Assembly: GCA_039933635.1 (NCBI GenBank)
Contig: JBDTNQ010000100.1
Coordinates: forward strand, 1-16,753
Length of the DNA stretch: 16,753 nt
Direction: 5' to 3'
Source: JBDTNQ01 sp039933635
GTDB lineage: Bacteria > Acidobacteriota > Vicinamibacteria > Vicinamibacterales > SCN-69-37
In this document: piece after piece, positions 1 to 6,124 of the stretch
Layout: every line of letters starts with the position of its first letter
Position numbering within the stretch: the first letter of the stretch is position 1
Translations under genes and position numbers: made by a program
The notes under the pieces: model-generated
Database searches by the model: none
What the model was told of the DNA's origin: nothing
The model's input: only the letters and a program-made list of their open reading frames with translations

Positions 1-483
1 GACGTGCTGCTCGCGACCGCGTCGAACGCGATCATCATCGGCTTCAACGTGCGGCCGGATCGCAACGCGGCGGAAGTCGCGGAGCGCGAGCAGGTCGACA
101 TCCGGCATCACACGGTCATCTACAACGTGACCGACGAGATGCGGAAGGCCATGGCGGGCCTGCTCGAACCCACGCTGAAGGAAACACGCATCGGCGCGGC
201 CGAGGTGCGGCAAATCTTCAAGACGCCGAAGCTGGGCACCATTGCGGGCTGCCTGGTCACGGCGGGCCGTGTCACGCGTTCCGGGAGCACGCAGGCGCGC
301 CTTGTCCGCGACGGCGCGGTGGTGTGGACCGGCAAGCTCGCCTCGCTGCGACGCTTCAAGGACGATGTGAGCGAAGTCACGCTGGGCACCGAGTGCGGGA
401 TCGGTCTCGATCGGTTCAGCGACATCAAAGTGGGCGACCTCATCGAGGTGTTCTCGATCGAGAAGATCGCGCAAACGGTCTAG
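1..483 (+). CDS. infB: Translation initiation factor IF-2, C-terminal part (5' end outside window)
   Basis: This is the last 160 codons of infB; the reading frame is open from base 1, so the start lies upstream of the window. IF-2 is the GTPase that places initiator fMet-tRNA on the 30S subunit and promotes subunit joining. The fragment has no G domain. It begins in domain III (ATASNAIIIGFNVRPD) and continues into domain IV, the fMet-tRNA-binding beta-barrel: GxxEVRxIFKTPKLGTIAGC followed by VTRSGSTQARLVRDG and GxECGIGLDRFSDIKVGD, all typical of the IF-2 C terminus. The gene ends with TAG, 37 bp before the DUF503 gene, and it heads the conserved cluster that continues with rbfA and truB. The family assignment is secure; nothing can be said about the N-terminal domains. 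Confidence 0.97.
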   Translation, partial: DVLLATASNAIIIGFNVRPDRNAAEVAEREQVDIRHHTVIYNVTDEMRKAMAGLLEPTLKETRIGAAEVRQIFKTPKLGTIAGCLVTAGRVTRSGSTQARLVRDGAVVWTGKLASLRRFKDDVSEVTLGTECGIGLDRFSDIKVGDLIEVFSIEKIAQTV

Positions 484-520
484 GTCCGAGGCTTCGGCGG
501 TTCGAGGGCATCCAGCTCGT

Positions 521-802
521 ATGACTGTCGCACTCCTGAGCCTCGAGCTGTACCAGCCCACGTCTCAGTCGCTGAAAGACAAGCGGATGGTGTTACGGCG
601 CCTGAAGGATCGCCTGAAGGCCACGAACGTCGCGGTGGCCGAGGGCGCCTACCAGGACGTGTGGCAACGCGCCGGCCTCGGTGTCGTGACCGTGGCGAGC
701 GCGGACGCAGGGGCGGAACAGACGCTGACGTCCGTGCTGCGTGAGATCGAGCGCCTCGAACCGGGCCTCGTGACCGAGAGCCGCGTGGAGTACCTCCGCT
801 GA
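521..802 (+). CDS. ylxP: DUF503 / YlxP family small protein
   Basis: This is a 93-residue protein of the DUF503 family. The family signature is clear: an N-terminal beta strand (VALLSLELYQP), then SLKDKRMVLRRLKDRL, then VAVAEGAYQDVWQRAGLGVVTVAS, and a C-terminal helix with ERLEPGLVTESRVEYL. Full family length is about 90-95 residues, so the gene is complete. In Bacillus subtilis the homologue ylxP occupies the same place between infB and rbfA. The molecular function is not established; the location implies a role connected with ribosome or translation. The ATG at 521 is preceded only by a distant purine stretch (GAGGG near 506), so translation may be partly coupled to infB. Its TGA overlaps the rbfA ATG by one base (TGATG), which indicates translational coupling. 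Confidence 0.9.
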   Translation: MTVALLSLELYQPTSQSLKDKRMVLRRLKDRLKATNVAVAEGAYQDVWQRAGLGVVTVASADAGAEQTLTSVLREIERLEPGLVTESRVEYLR

Positions 803-1224
803 TGCCCCAAGGCACACGTCCAGAACGCGTCGGCGAAGAGATCCGGCAGGAACTCGCGCAGCTGATCGCGCGCGATGTGCACGATCCGGGAGTCGGGTTC
901 GTCACGCTGACGCGCGTCAAGATCTCGCCCGATCTGCAGATGGCACGGGTCTATTACACGAGCCTGGGCGACGAGAAGGCGCGACGCGAAACTCAACGCG
1001 CACTGGAACGCGCCACGCCGTTCCTCCGGCGCCACATTGCGGCGCGGGTGCGACTGCGGCGTGTGCCGGAGCTCCGCTTCGAGTTCGACAAGAGCGTCGA
1101 GCATCAGGACCGCATCGAACAGATCCTTCTCGACCTCGAGGCCGAACGCCGCGCGCGCGGAGAGGCGCCTGGCGAGCCCTCCAACGGCACCGATCCCGAG
1201 GATGAAGGCGGGACGTCGTCGTGA
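802..1224 (+). CDS. rbfA: Ribosome-binding factor A
   Basis: This 140-residue protein matches RbfA, a single KH-like-domain factor that binds the 30S subunit and assists late 16S rRNA 5'-end maturation and cold adaptation. Recognisable family segments are PERVGEEIRQELAQLI near residue 8, DPGVGFVTLTRVKISPDLQMARVYYTS (about residues 28-54), then ALERATPFLRRHIAARVRLRRVPELRFEFDKSVEHQDRIEQILLDLE. The last 25 or so residues (RARGEAPGEPSNGTDPEDEGGTSS) are a low-complexity acidic tail outside the conserved domain. The start codon overlaps the ylxP stop, and the stop codon overlaps the GTG start of nrnA by four bases, so all three are very likely co-translated. The annotation is secure. Confidence 0.96.
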   Translation: MPQGTRPERVGEEIRQELAQLIARDVHDPGVGFVTLTRVKISPDLQMARVYYTSLGDEKARRETQRALERATPFLRRHIAARVRLRRVPELRFEFDKSVEHQDRIEQILLDLEAERRARGEAPGEPSNGTDPEDEGGTSS

Positions 1225-2207
1225 CCGATCTCGAAGCCGTCGTCGCGGCGATTCGCGAACGCCAGTCGTTCATCCTGACCTCGCACGCAAAACCCGATGG
1301 CGACGCTGTCGGCTCGTCTCTGGCGCTGGCGTTGGCGCTCGAGCATCTGGGCAAGCAGGCGACGGTCATCTTGAAGGACCCGGCGCCCGAGCCGTATCGC
1401 AGCTTTCCGAGCGTGGATCGCATCACGATCGCGGCGCGCGCCACGACGCCAGCCGACGCCGTTGTGGTGCTCGAGTGCAGTGAACTCGACCGACCGGGCG
1501 TGGCCGGTCTGGAGCGCTACTTCGTCATCAACGTGGACCATCACCTCGGGAACACGATGTACGGCCACGTCAACTGGTTCGACGGGGCGATTGCGGCCTG
1601 CGGCGAGATGGTGGCCGACATCATCGATGCGCTCGAGGTGCCGTGGACGCGCGAGATCGCGTCGCACCTGTACCTCGCCATCTCGACCGATACCGGCGGC
1701 TTCCGCTACGGCGCGATTCGCGCGAAGACCTTCGACACCTGCCGGCGTATCGTCGAGGCCGGGGTGGATGCCGCGGCGTTGTCCCGACAGATTTTCGACA
1801 GCTACTCGATTGGCCGGGTCAAGCTGACGGGTGCGATGCTCGACGCGATGACGCTGCACCACCATCGGCAGCTGGCCGTGTTGGCCTTCGATGAGGACCT
1901 GCTGAACGCGTGCGGCGCCAAGGTCGACGACACCGAGGGTCTCGTGAACATCCCGCTCAGTGCGCGCGAAGTGACGGCCGTGGTGCTGTTCAAGCGGCAG
2001 GACGCCCGGACATTTCGCCTGAGCCTACGGTCGAAGGGCCAGGTGGACGTCCGCGCGGTCGCGGCGCAGTGGCAGGGTGGCGGCCACCGCAACGCGGCGG
2101 GCTGCACGATTGTCGGTGAGTTCGCGGAAGTGCGAGACGCGATCGTGGACGCCATGGCCCTGGCGATTGACGTCGCGGCCGCAGCCGATGCCGTCCCGGC
2201 TCGCTGA
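1221..2207 (+). CDS. nrnA: DHH/DHHA1 bifunctional oligoribonuclease / PAP phosphatase (NrnA-like)
   Basis: This 328-residue protein belongs to the DHH phosphoesterase family of the NrnA type, which degrades short oligoribonucleotides and dephosphorylates 3'-phosphoadenosine 5'-phosphate with divalent metal ions. The DHH domain shows SHAKPDGDAVGS (H22, D26, D28), NVDHHLGN (D106, H107, H108) and STDTGGFRY (D157). The DHHA1 domain ends with GGGHRNAAGC (about residues 286-295), which binds the substrate nucleotide. One expected metal ligand, the Asp of motif II, is Glu here (E85 in VVVLECSELDRPG). The start is GTG at 1221, overlapping the rbfA stop in the GTGA arrangement; length fits the family (about 310-330). 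This position between rbfA and truB is common. An exact substrate preference cannot be read from the sequence. Confidence 0.93.
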   Translation: MTDLEAVVAAIRERQSFILTSHAKPDGDAVGSSLALALALEHLGKQATVILKDPAPEPYRSFPSVDRITIAARATTPADAVVVLECSELDRPGVAGLERYFVINVDHHLGNTMYGHVNWFDGAIAACGEMVADIIDALEVPWTREIASHLYLAISTDTGGFRYGAIRAKTFDTCRRIVEAGVDAAALSRQIFDSYSIGRVKLTGAMLDAMTLHHHRQLAVLAFDEDLLNACGAKVDDTEGLVNIPLSAREVTAVVLFKRQDARTFRLSLRSKGQVDVRAVAAQWQGGGHRNAAGCTIVGEFAEVRDAIVDAMALAIDVAAAADAVPAR

Positions 2208-2222
2208 GAGCCGGTCCCCTTC

Positions 2223-3284
2223 ATGAGCACGTCCCCGTCTCTCGACGGCGTCCTCCTCATCGACAAGCCCTCCGGTCCGACGTCCCACGACGTCGTCGCG
2301 CGCCTGCGTCGCGTGCTGGGCCAGCGCAGCATCGGACATACCGGGACGCTCGATCCGCTCGCCAGCGGGCTCTTGGCGCTCGTTGTCGGTCGCGCCACAC
2401 GCCTCGCGTCCATCCTGACCGGCAGTGACAAGACCTACGAGGCGACCATCCGCCTTGGCTTCGCCACCACGACGGACGACGCCCTCGGGAGCCCCCTGGG
2501 GAGCAAGGAGACCGGGTCTCTTAAGAGACCCGGTCTCGCCGCTACCTGGGAAACAGAATCGCGCGGAAAACACCTCACCAGCGCTCCAGATGCCCCCCTG
2601 GAGACCGGGTCTCTTAAGAGACCCGGTCTCCTTCCGGGTGACGGCGACATCCGGGCGGTGCTGGAGGAATTCACCGGCACGTTCCAGCAGGTGCCGCCGG
2701 CGCACTCCGCGAAAAAGGTGGGCGGCGTGAAAGCGTACGAGCTGGCGCGGCGGTCACAGCCAGTGGCCCTGACGCCGGTCACGGTCACGGTGCGGTCCCT
2801 CGAGTGGACGTCGCGGACCGGCGATACGCTTGAGGTACTGGTCACGGCAACGGCCGGATTCTACGTCCGGGCGCTGGCTCGGGACCTCGGCGCGCGGCTG
2901 GGCTGCGGAGGCCATCTGACGGCTCTCAGGCGCGTCCGGAGCGGCGCGTTCAGCGTGGACGATGCCCTACCGCTGGCGGACGCCGAGCGCGCCGGAGGCG
3001 CGCTGGCAGCGCGCCTCCTGACGCCGGCGGCGGCCCTGCCGCAGCTCGCTGCGGTCACTCTCACCGAAGAAGGCCTTCGCCGCGTGCTACACGGGAACTG
3101 GATCGGCCCCGCGCATTGGGTCGACGATGAGGGGCGTCCGGACGCAGTCGGGGCTGCCCCCCCCGTCACGGAATCGGCCGCGCGCATGACGCCGATCAAG
3201 CTCCTCGCACCGGGGCAGGGGCGCCTCGTGGCGCTGGCGAAAGCCCGCTCAGGAGCTTTGCATCCGGTTGTCGTACTCGGCTAA
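2223..3284 (+). CDS. truB: tRNA pseudouridine(55) synthase TruB, with an in-frame palindromic insertion
   Basis: TruB converts U55 of the tRNA T-loop to pseudouridine and acts as a tRNA chaperone. The N-terminal catalytic part is canonical: LDGVLLIDKPSGPTSHDVV, then GHTGTLDPLASGLL with catalytic D44, then KTYEATIRLGFATTTDD. The later family blocks are also intact: GTFQQVPPAHSAKKVGGVKAYELAR and FYVRALARDLG. The C terminus has a PUA-like region. The protein has 353 residues, longer than the usual 290-310. The excess is largely explained by residues about 90-140, where family members have roughly a dozen residues and this one has two copies of ETGSLKRPGL (96-105 and 127-136) separated by 21 residues. 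The insert lies away from the catalytic motifs, so activity may be retained; that is inference. ATG at 2223 follows nrnA by 15 bp without a strong ribosome-binding site. Confidence 0.95.
   Translation: MSTSPSLDGVLLIDKPSGPTSHDVVARLRRVLGQRSIGHTGTLDPLASGLLALVVGRATRLASILTGSDKTYEATIRLGFATTTDDALGSPLGSKETGSLKRPGLAATWETESRGKHLTSAPDAPLETGSLKRPGLLPGDGDIRAVLEEFTGTFQQVPPAHSAKKVGGVKAYELARRSQPVALTPVTVTVRSLEWTSRTGDTLEVLVTATAGFYVRALARDLGARLGCGGHLTALRRVRSGAFSVDDALPLADAERAGGALAARLLTPAAALPQLAAVTLTEEGLRRVLHGNWIGPAHWVDDEGRPDAVGAAPPVTESAARMTPIKLLAPGQGRLVALAKARSGALHPVVVLG
2508..2537. repeat. In-frame 30-bp perfect palindrome, copy 1 (inside truB)
   Basis: The 30 bases are a perfect inverted repeat: a 13-base arm beginning GAGACCGGGTCTC, a TTAA centre, and the exact reverse complement of the arm. 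The arm is itself almost palindromic (GAGACC-G-GGTCTC). The element is exactly ten codons long and is read as ETGSLKRPGL at TruB residues 96-105. As RNA it could fold into a 13-bp stem with a four-base loop. It is identical over all 30 bases to the copy that starts 93 bp downstream. Confidence 0.95.
2600..2631. repeat. In-frame palindrome, copy 2 (inside truB)
   Basis: This is the second copy of the truB palindrome. The 30-base core (2601-2630) is identical to copy 1, and one further base pair at each side (G2600, C2631) extends it to 32 bp. It is read in the same frame as ETGSLKRPGL at TruB residues 127-136. Both copies are preceded by the octamer CCCCCTGG (2492-2499 and 2594-2601). The 63 bases between the copies encode AATWETESRGKHLTSAPDAP plus Leu, for which I see no family resemblance. 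Confidence 0.95.
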
Positions 3285-3382
3285 CATCTAATCTTTGTGG
3301 CTTTCCCTCGGAAGGTCACTGCGAGTACGGCGGTCCGGTCACGCGCTCCAGGCGCGCTCTGGTCCGTCCGTGGAGGACACTA
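3285..3382 (+). promoter_or_regulatory. rpsO 5' leader (possible S15 autoregulatory region)
   Basis: This is the 98-base gap between truB and rpsO. It contains a small GC hairpin (CGCGC 3342-3346 pairing with GCGCG 3352-3356), two GGTCCG hexamers (3332-3337 and 3361-3366), and a strong Shine-Dalgarno GGAGG at 3372-3376, six bases before the TTG start. S15 is known to repress its own translation through leader RNA structures in several phyla, and the structures are not conserved between phyla. Regulation here is therefore inference from position and length. No convincing promoter was found; TTGCAT (3258) and TAACAT (3282) are the best but weak boxes. Confidence 0.35.
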
Positions 3383-3649
3383 TTGCTGACCAATGACCGC
3401 AAGATCGAGGTGATCGGCGCGTACAAGACGCACGACGCCGATACCGGCTCCCCCGAAGTCCAAGTCGCGCTGCTCAGTGAGCGCATCGGATATCTGACAG
3501 AGCACTTCAAGACCCATGCGAAGGACCACCACTCGCGCCGCGGGCTGCTCAAGCTCGTCGGCCAGCGGCGGCGCCTGCTCGACTACTTGAAGCGCAAGGA
3601 TGTCGACCGCTACGCGGAGCTCATCCGCAAGCTCGGGATCCGCAAGTAA
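3383..3649 (+). CDS. rpsO: 30S ribosomal protein S15
   Basis: This is S15, an 88-residue primary-binding protein of the 30S platform that contacts 16S rRNA helices h20-h22. The family is unmistakable: IGAYKTHDADTGSPEVQVAL near residue 12, then LTEHFKTHAKDHHSRRGLL, VGQRRRLLDYLKRKD and YAELIRKLGIRK at the C terminus. The length is exactly that of the family. Translation must start at the TTG at 3383: the reading frame gives the expected N-terminal sequence (M)LTNDRK, and GGAGG lies six bases upstream; the nearby in-frame ATG/GTG alternatives would remove conserved sequence. The gene is followed by a hairpin and then pnp, the arrangement seen in Escherichia coli and many others. Confidence 0.97.
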   Translation: MLTNDRKIEVIGAYKTHDADTGSPEVQVALLSERIGYLTEHFKTHAKDHHSRRGLLKLVGQRRRLLDYLKRKDVDRYAELIRKLGIRK

Positions 3650-3660
3650 ATGCTCAAGAC

Positions 3661-3704
3661 GAGAGGCCGGCCGCTGGCGCTATCGCCTGTGCGGCTGGCC
3701 GCTC
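3661..3704 (+). promoter_or_regulatory. Strong hairpin between rpsO and pnp
   Basis: GGCCGGCCGC at 3665-3674 pairs with GCGGCTGGCC at 3691-3700 (ten pairs, one G-U), and the stem continues inside as GGCG (3676-3679) with CGCC (3684-3687) around a CTAT loop. Three more pairs can form outside after one mismatch (GAG 3661-3663 with CTC 3702-3704). No T-run follows, so this is not a canonical terminator. In E. coli the rpsO-pnp interval carries a hairpin cleaved by RNase III through which PNPase controls its own mRNA; an equivalent role here is inference. Confidence 0.55.
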
Positions 3705-3743
3705 GTTCCCTGTCACTTCTCTTCCGCCCCTCTTCAGAGTCCC

Positions 3744-5963
3744 ATGATCCCAAAGACACATAAACGCGACGTCACGATCGGCACCCGCACCGTGTCGATT
3801 GAAACCGGCAAAGTCGCCAAGCAGGCAGATGGCTCCGTGATCGTCCGCTCGGGCGACACCATGGTGCTCGTCACGGCCTGCCATGCCTCGACGGCGCGCG
3901 TCGGCATCGACTTCCTTCCGCTCACGGTCGACTACCGTGAATACACGTACGCATCCGGTCGGATTCCGGGCGGCTTCTTCAAGCGCGAGGGCAAACCCGC
4001 CGAGAAGGAAGTCCTCACGAGCCGCCTGATCGATCGGCCGATTCGGCCGCTCTTTCCCGGCGGATGGCGTTTCGAGACGCAGATCGTCGCGCTGCTGATC
4101 TCGGCCGACACCGACAACGATTCGGATGTGCTGGCGATCACGGGCGCGTCGGCGGCCCTGGCCCTGTCGAGCATCCCGTTCCAGAAGACCATTGCGGGCG
4201 TCCGCGTCGGCTACGTGGACGGCGCGTACATCATCAATCCGACCTACCCGGAGCGGAAGAAGAGCACGATCGACCTCGTGGTTGCCGGCAGTGCCGACGC
4301 GATCATGATGGTGGAAGCCGGCGCGAAGGAGGCCACCGAGGAGCAGATGATCGGCGCCCTCGAGGTCGCCCACCAGGCGATCAAACAGCTCGTGGCGGGC
4401 ATCGACGACCTGGCGAAAGAAGTCGGCAAGGCCAAGAAGACGGCGAGCAAGAAGACGATCGACGCCGAGGTGGTCCGCGAAGTCGAGGGCCAGGCATACG
4501 AGCCACTCGCCACGGCCATGCGCATCAAGGACAAGCTCGAGAACTACACGAGCGTGGACAAGGTGCTGGCGGACCTGATGGCCGGTATCCCCGAGGATCA
4601 GACTGAACGCCGCGGCGACGCGAAGTCGATCTTCAAGGAACTCAAGGAAAAGGTTATGCGCGACGAGATCCTCGAGCGCGGCCAGCGGCTGGACGGCCGA
4701 CGGTTCGACGAGATTCGTCCCATCTGGATTGAGACCGGCGTCCTTCCCCGCGTCCACGGCTCATCGCTGTTCACGCGCGGCGAGACGCAGGCCCTCGTCT
4801 CGGCCACGCTGGGCACGGAAGACGACGCCCAGAAGATCGAGTCGGTCGAAGGCGAGAACTACAAGCGATTCATGCTGCACTACAACTTCCCGCCGTTCTC
4901 GGTCGGTGAGGTGCAGTTCCTGCGAGGCCCCGGCCGCCGCGAGATCGGCCACGGCGCGCTCGCCGAGCGGGCTCTGGCGCCGCTGATGCCCGCGGAGACG
5001 GACTTTCCGTACGCCGTACGCGTCGTCTCCGACATCACCGAGTCCAACGGATCGTCGTCGATGGCCTCGGTCTGCGGCGGCGCGATGGCGCTCATGGACG
5101 CCGGCGTCCCGCTCAAGGCTGCGGTCGCGGGCGTCGCGATGGGCCTGGTGATGGACGAGAAGACCGGCAAATGGGCGGTGCTCAGCGACATCGCCGGCGC
5201 CGAAGATCACTACGGTGACATGGACTTCAAGGTCGCCGGCACGCGCGCGGGCATTACCGCGCTGCAGATGGACATCAAGGTCGGCGGGATCACGATGGAC
5301 ATCATGCGCAAGGCCCTGGACCAGGCTCGACACGGCCGGTTCGAGATCCTCGACAAGATGGCCAAGGTGCTCGAAGCACCGCGAAGCGACATCTCCTCCT
5401 TCGCACCGCGCATCGTCACCATCCGCATCCCGACCGAGAAGATTCGCGACGTGATCGGCAAGGGCGGCGCGACCATCCGCAGCATCATCGAGAAGACGGG
5501 CGTGAAGATCGACGTCGAAGACGACGGACGCGTAAACGTCGCGTCGGCCGACGGCGCGGCTTCCGAGAAGGCCATCGCGATGATCAAGGAACTCACGGCA
5601 ACGCCCGAGATCAACGCGAGCTACCTGGGCCGCGTGGAGCGCATCACGGACTTCGGCGCGTTCATCGAGATCATGCCCGGCTGTGACGGCCTCCTGCACG
5701 TGTCGGAAATCGCCAACTACCGCGTCAAGGACGTGCGGGACGAACTGAAGGAGGGCGAACAGATCATGGTCAAAGTGATCAACATCGACCCATCCGGGAA
5801 GGTTCGCCTGAGTCGGAAGGCCCTGCTCGGGCCGGACGAGGGCATCGCCCCACGCGAGCCGCGTCCCGTCCACGACGGCCCGTCGGACGGCGGCGACCGC
5901 GGTGGTTTCGGCGACCGTGGCCGAGGTGGCGACCGCGGCGGCCGCCCCCCACGGCGTCACTAA
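3744..5963 (+). CDS. pnp: Polyribonucleotide nucleotidyltransferase (PNPase)
   Basis: PNPase is the trimeric phosphorolytic 3'-5' exoribonuclease of RNA decay. The 739-residue protein has the full domain order: first RNase PH domain (GRIPGGFFKREGKPAEKE, SRLIDRPIRPLFP), helical linker with a Lys-rich stretch (KEVGKAKKTASKKTID), second RNase PH domain (LRGPGRREIGHGALAERAL, SNGSSSMASVCGGAMALMDA, and the acidic catalytic block EDHYGDMDFKVAGT near 485-498), KH domain (IRDVIGKGGATIRSI near 567) and S1 domain (YLGRVERITDFGAFIE, about 624-692). A basic Arg/Gly-rich tail of about 30 residues follows (GDRGGFGDRGRGGDRGGRPP). The frame is open from 3600, but family alignment places the start at ATG 3744 (MIPKTHKRDVTIG); the upstream codons cross the rpsO gene and the hairpin. 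No strong ribosome-binding site precedes it, which would fit post-transcriptional control. Confidence 0.97.
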   Translation: MIPKTHKRDVTIGTRTVSIETGKVAKQADGSVIVRSGDTMVLVTACHASTARVGIDFLPLTVDYREYTYASGRIPGGFFKREGKPAEKEVLTSRLIDRPIRPLFPGGWRFETQIVALLISADTDNDSDVLAITGASAALALSSIPFQKTIAGVRVGYVDGAYIINPTYPERKKSTIDLVVAGSADAIMMVEAGAKEATEEQMIGALEVAHQAIKQLVAGIDDLAKEVGKAKKTASKKTIDAEVVREVEGQAYEPLATAMRIKDKLENYTSVDKVLADLMAGIPEDQTERRGDAKSIFKELKEKVMRDEILERGQRLDGRRFDEIRPIWIETGVLPRVHGSSLFTRGETQALVSATLGTEDDAQKIESVEGENYKRFMLHYNFPPFSVGEVQFLRGPGRREIGHGALAERALAPLMPAETDFPYAVRVVSDITESNGSSSMASVCGGAMALMDAGVPLKAAVAGVAMGLVMDEKTGKWAVLSDIAGAEDHYGDMDFKVAGTRAGITALQMDIKVGGITMDIMRKALDQARHGRFEILDKMAKVLEAPRSDISSFAPRIVTIRIPTEKIRDVIGKGGATIRSIIEKTGVKIDVEDDGRVNVASADGAASEKAIAMIKELTATPEINASYLGRVERITDFGAFIEIMPGCDGLLHVSEIANYRVKDVRDELKEGEQIMVKVINIDPSGKVRLSRKALLGPDEGIAPREPRPVHDGPSDGGDRGGFGDRGRGGDRGGRPPRRH

Positions 5964-5989
5964 ATAGGGTCGGCGCCGTTAAGACCAGG

Positions 5990-6032
5990 AAGCCAAAGAG
6001 CGGAACCCGGCGGGTTCCGCTCTTTGGCTTTT
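5990..6032 (+). terminator. Rho-independent terminator after pnp
   Basis: A perfect 18-bp stem (5991-6008 with 6012-6029, arms AGCCAAAGAGCGGAACCC and its complement) encloses a three-base GGC loop and ends in a TTTT run at 6029-6032. A further A-T pair (5990 with 6030) can form at the base. It lies 27 bases after the pnp stop and closes the infB-pnp cluster. Confidence 0.93.
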
Positions 6033-6124
6033 GGCTCTATAGTTGTAACTTGTTCCATCCATTTGGGTTCCAGCCCCTCAAGGCTAGGACGCACCAGACA
6101 GCGTCTCACCATTAGGAGGATCCC

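Noticed and set aside
2508..2631. Reading the truB repeats as a CRISPR array or intein
   Set aside because: There are only two repeats with one 63-base spacer, both perfect palindromes read in frame; no cas gene, no intein splicing motifs, and the insert is far too short for an intein.
3600..3743. 48-codon N-terminal extension of pnp
   Set aside because: It overlaps the rpsO end and the intergenic hairpin, and PNPase proteins begin at the segment encoded from 3744.
4761..5960. Open frame of 399 codons on the minus strand opposite pnp
   Set aside because: Antisense shadow of a high-GC gene; no domain, and pnp is certain.
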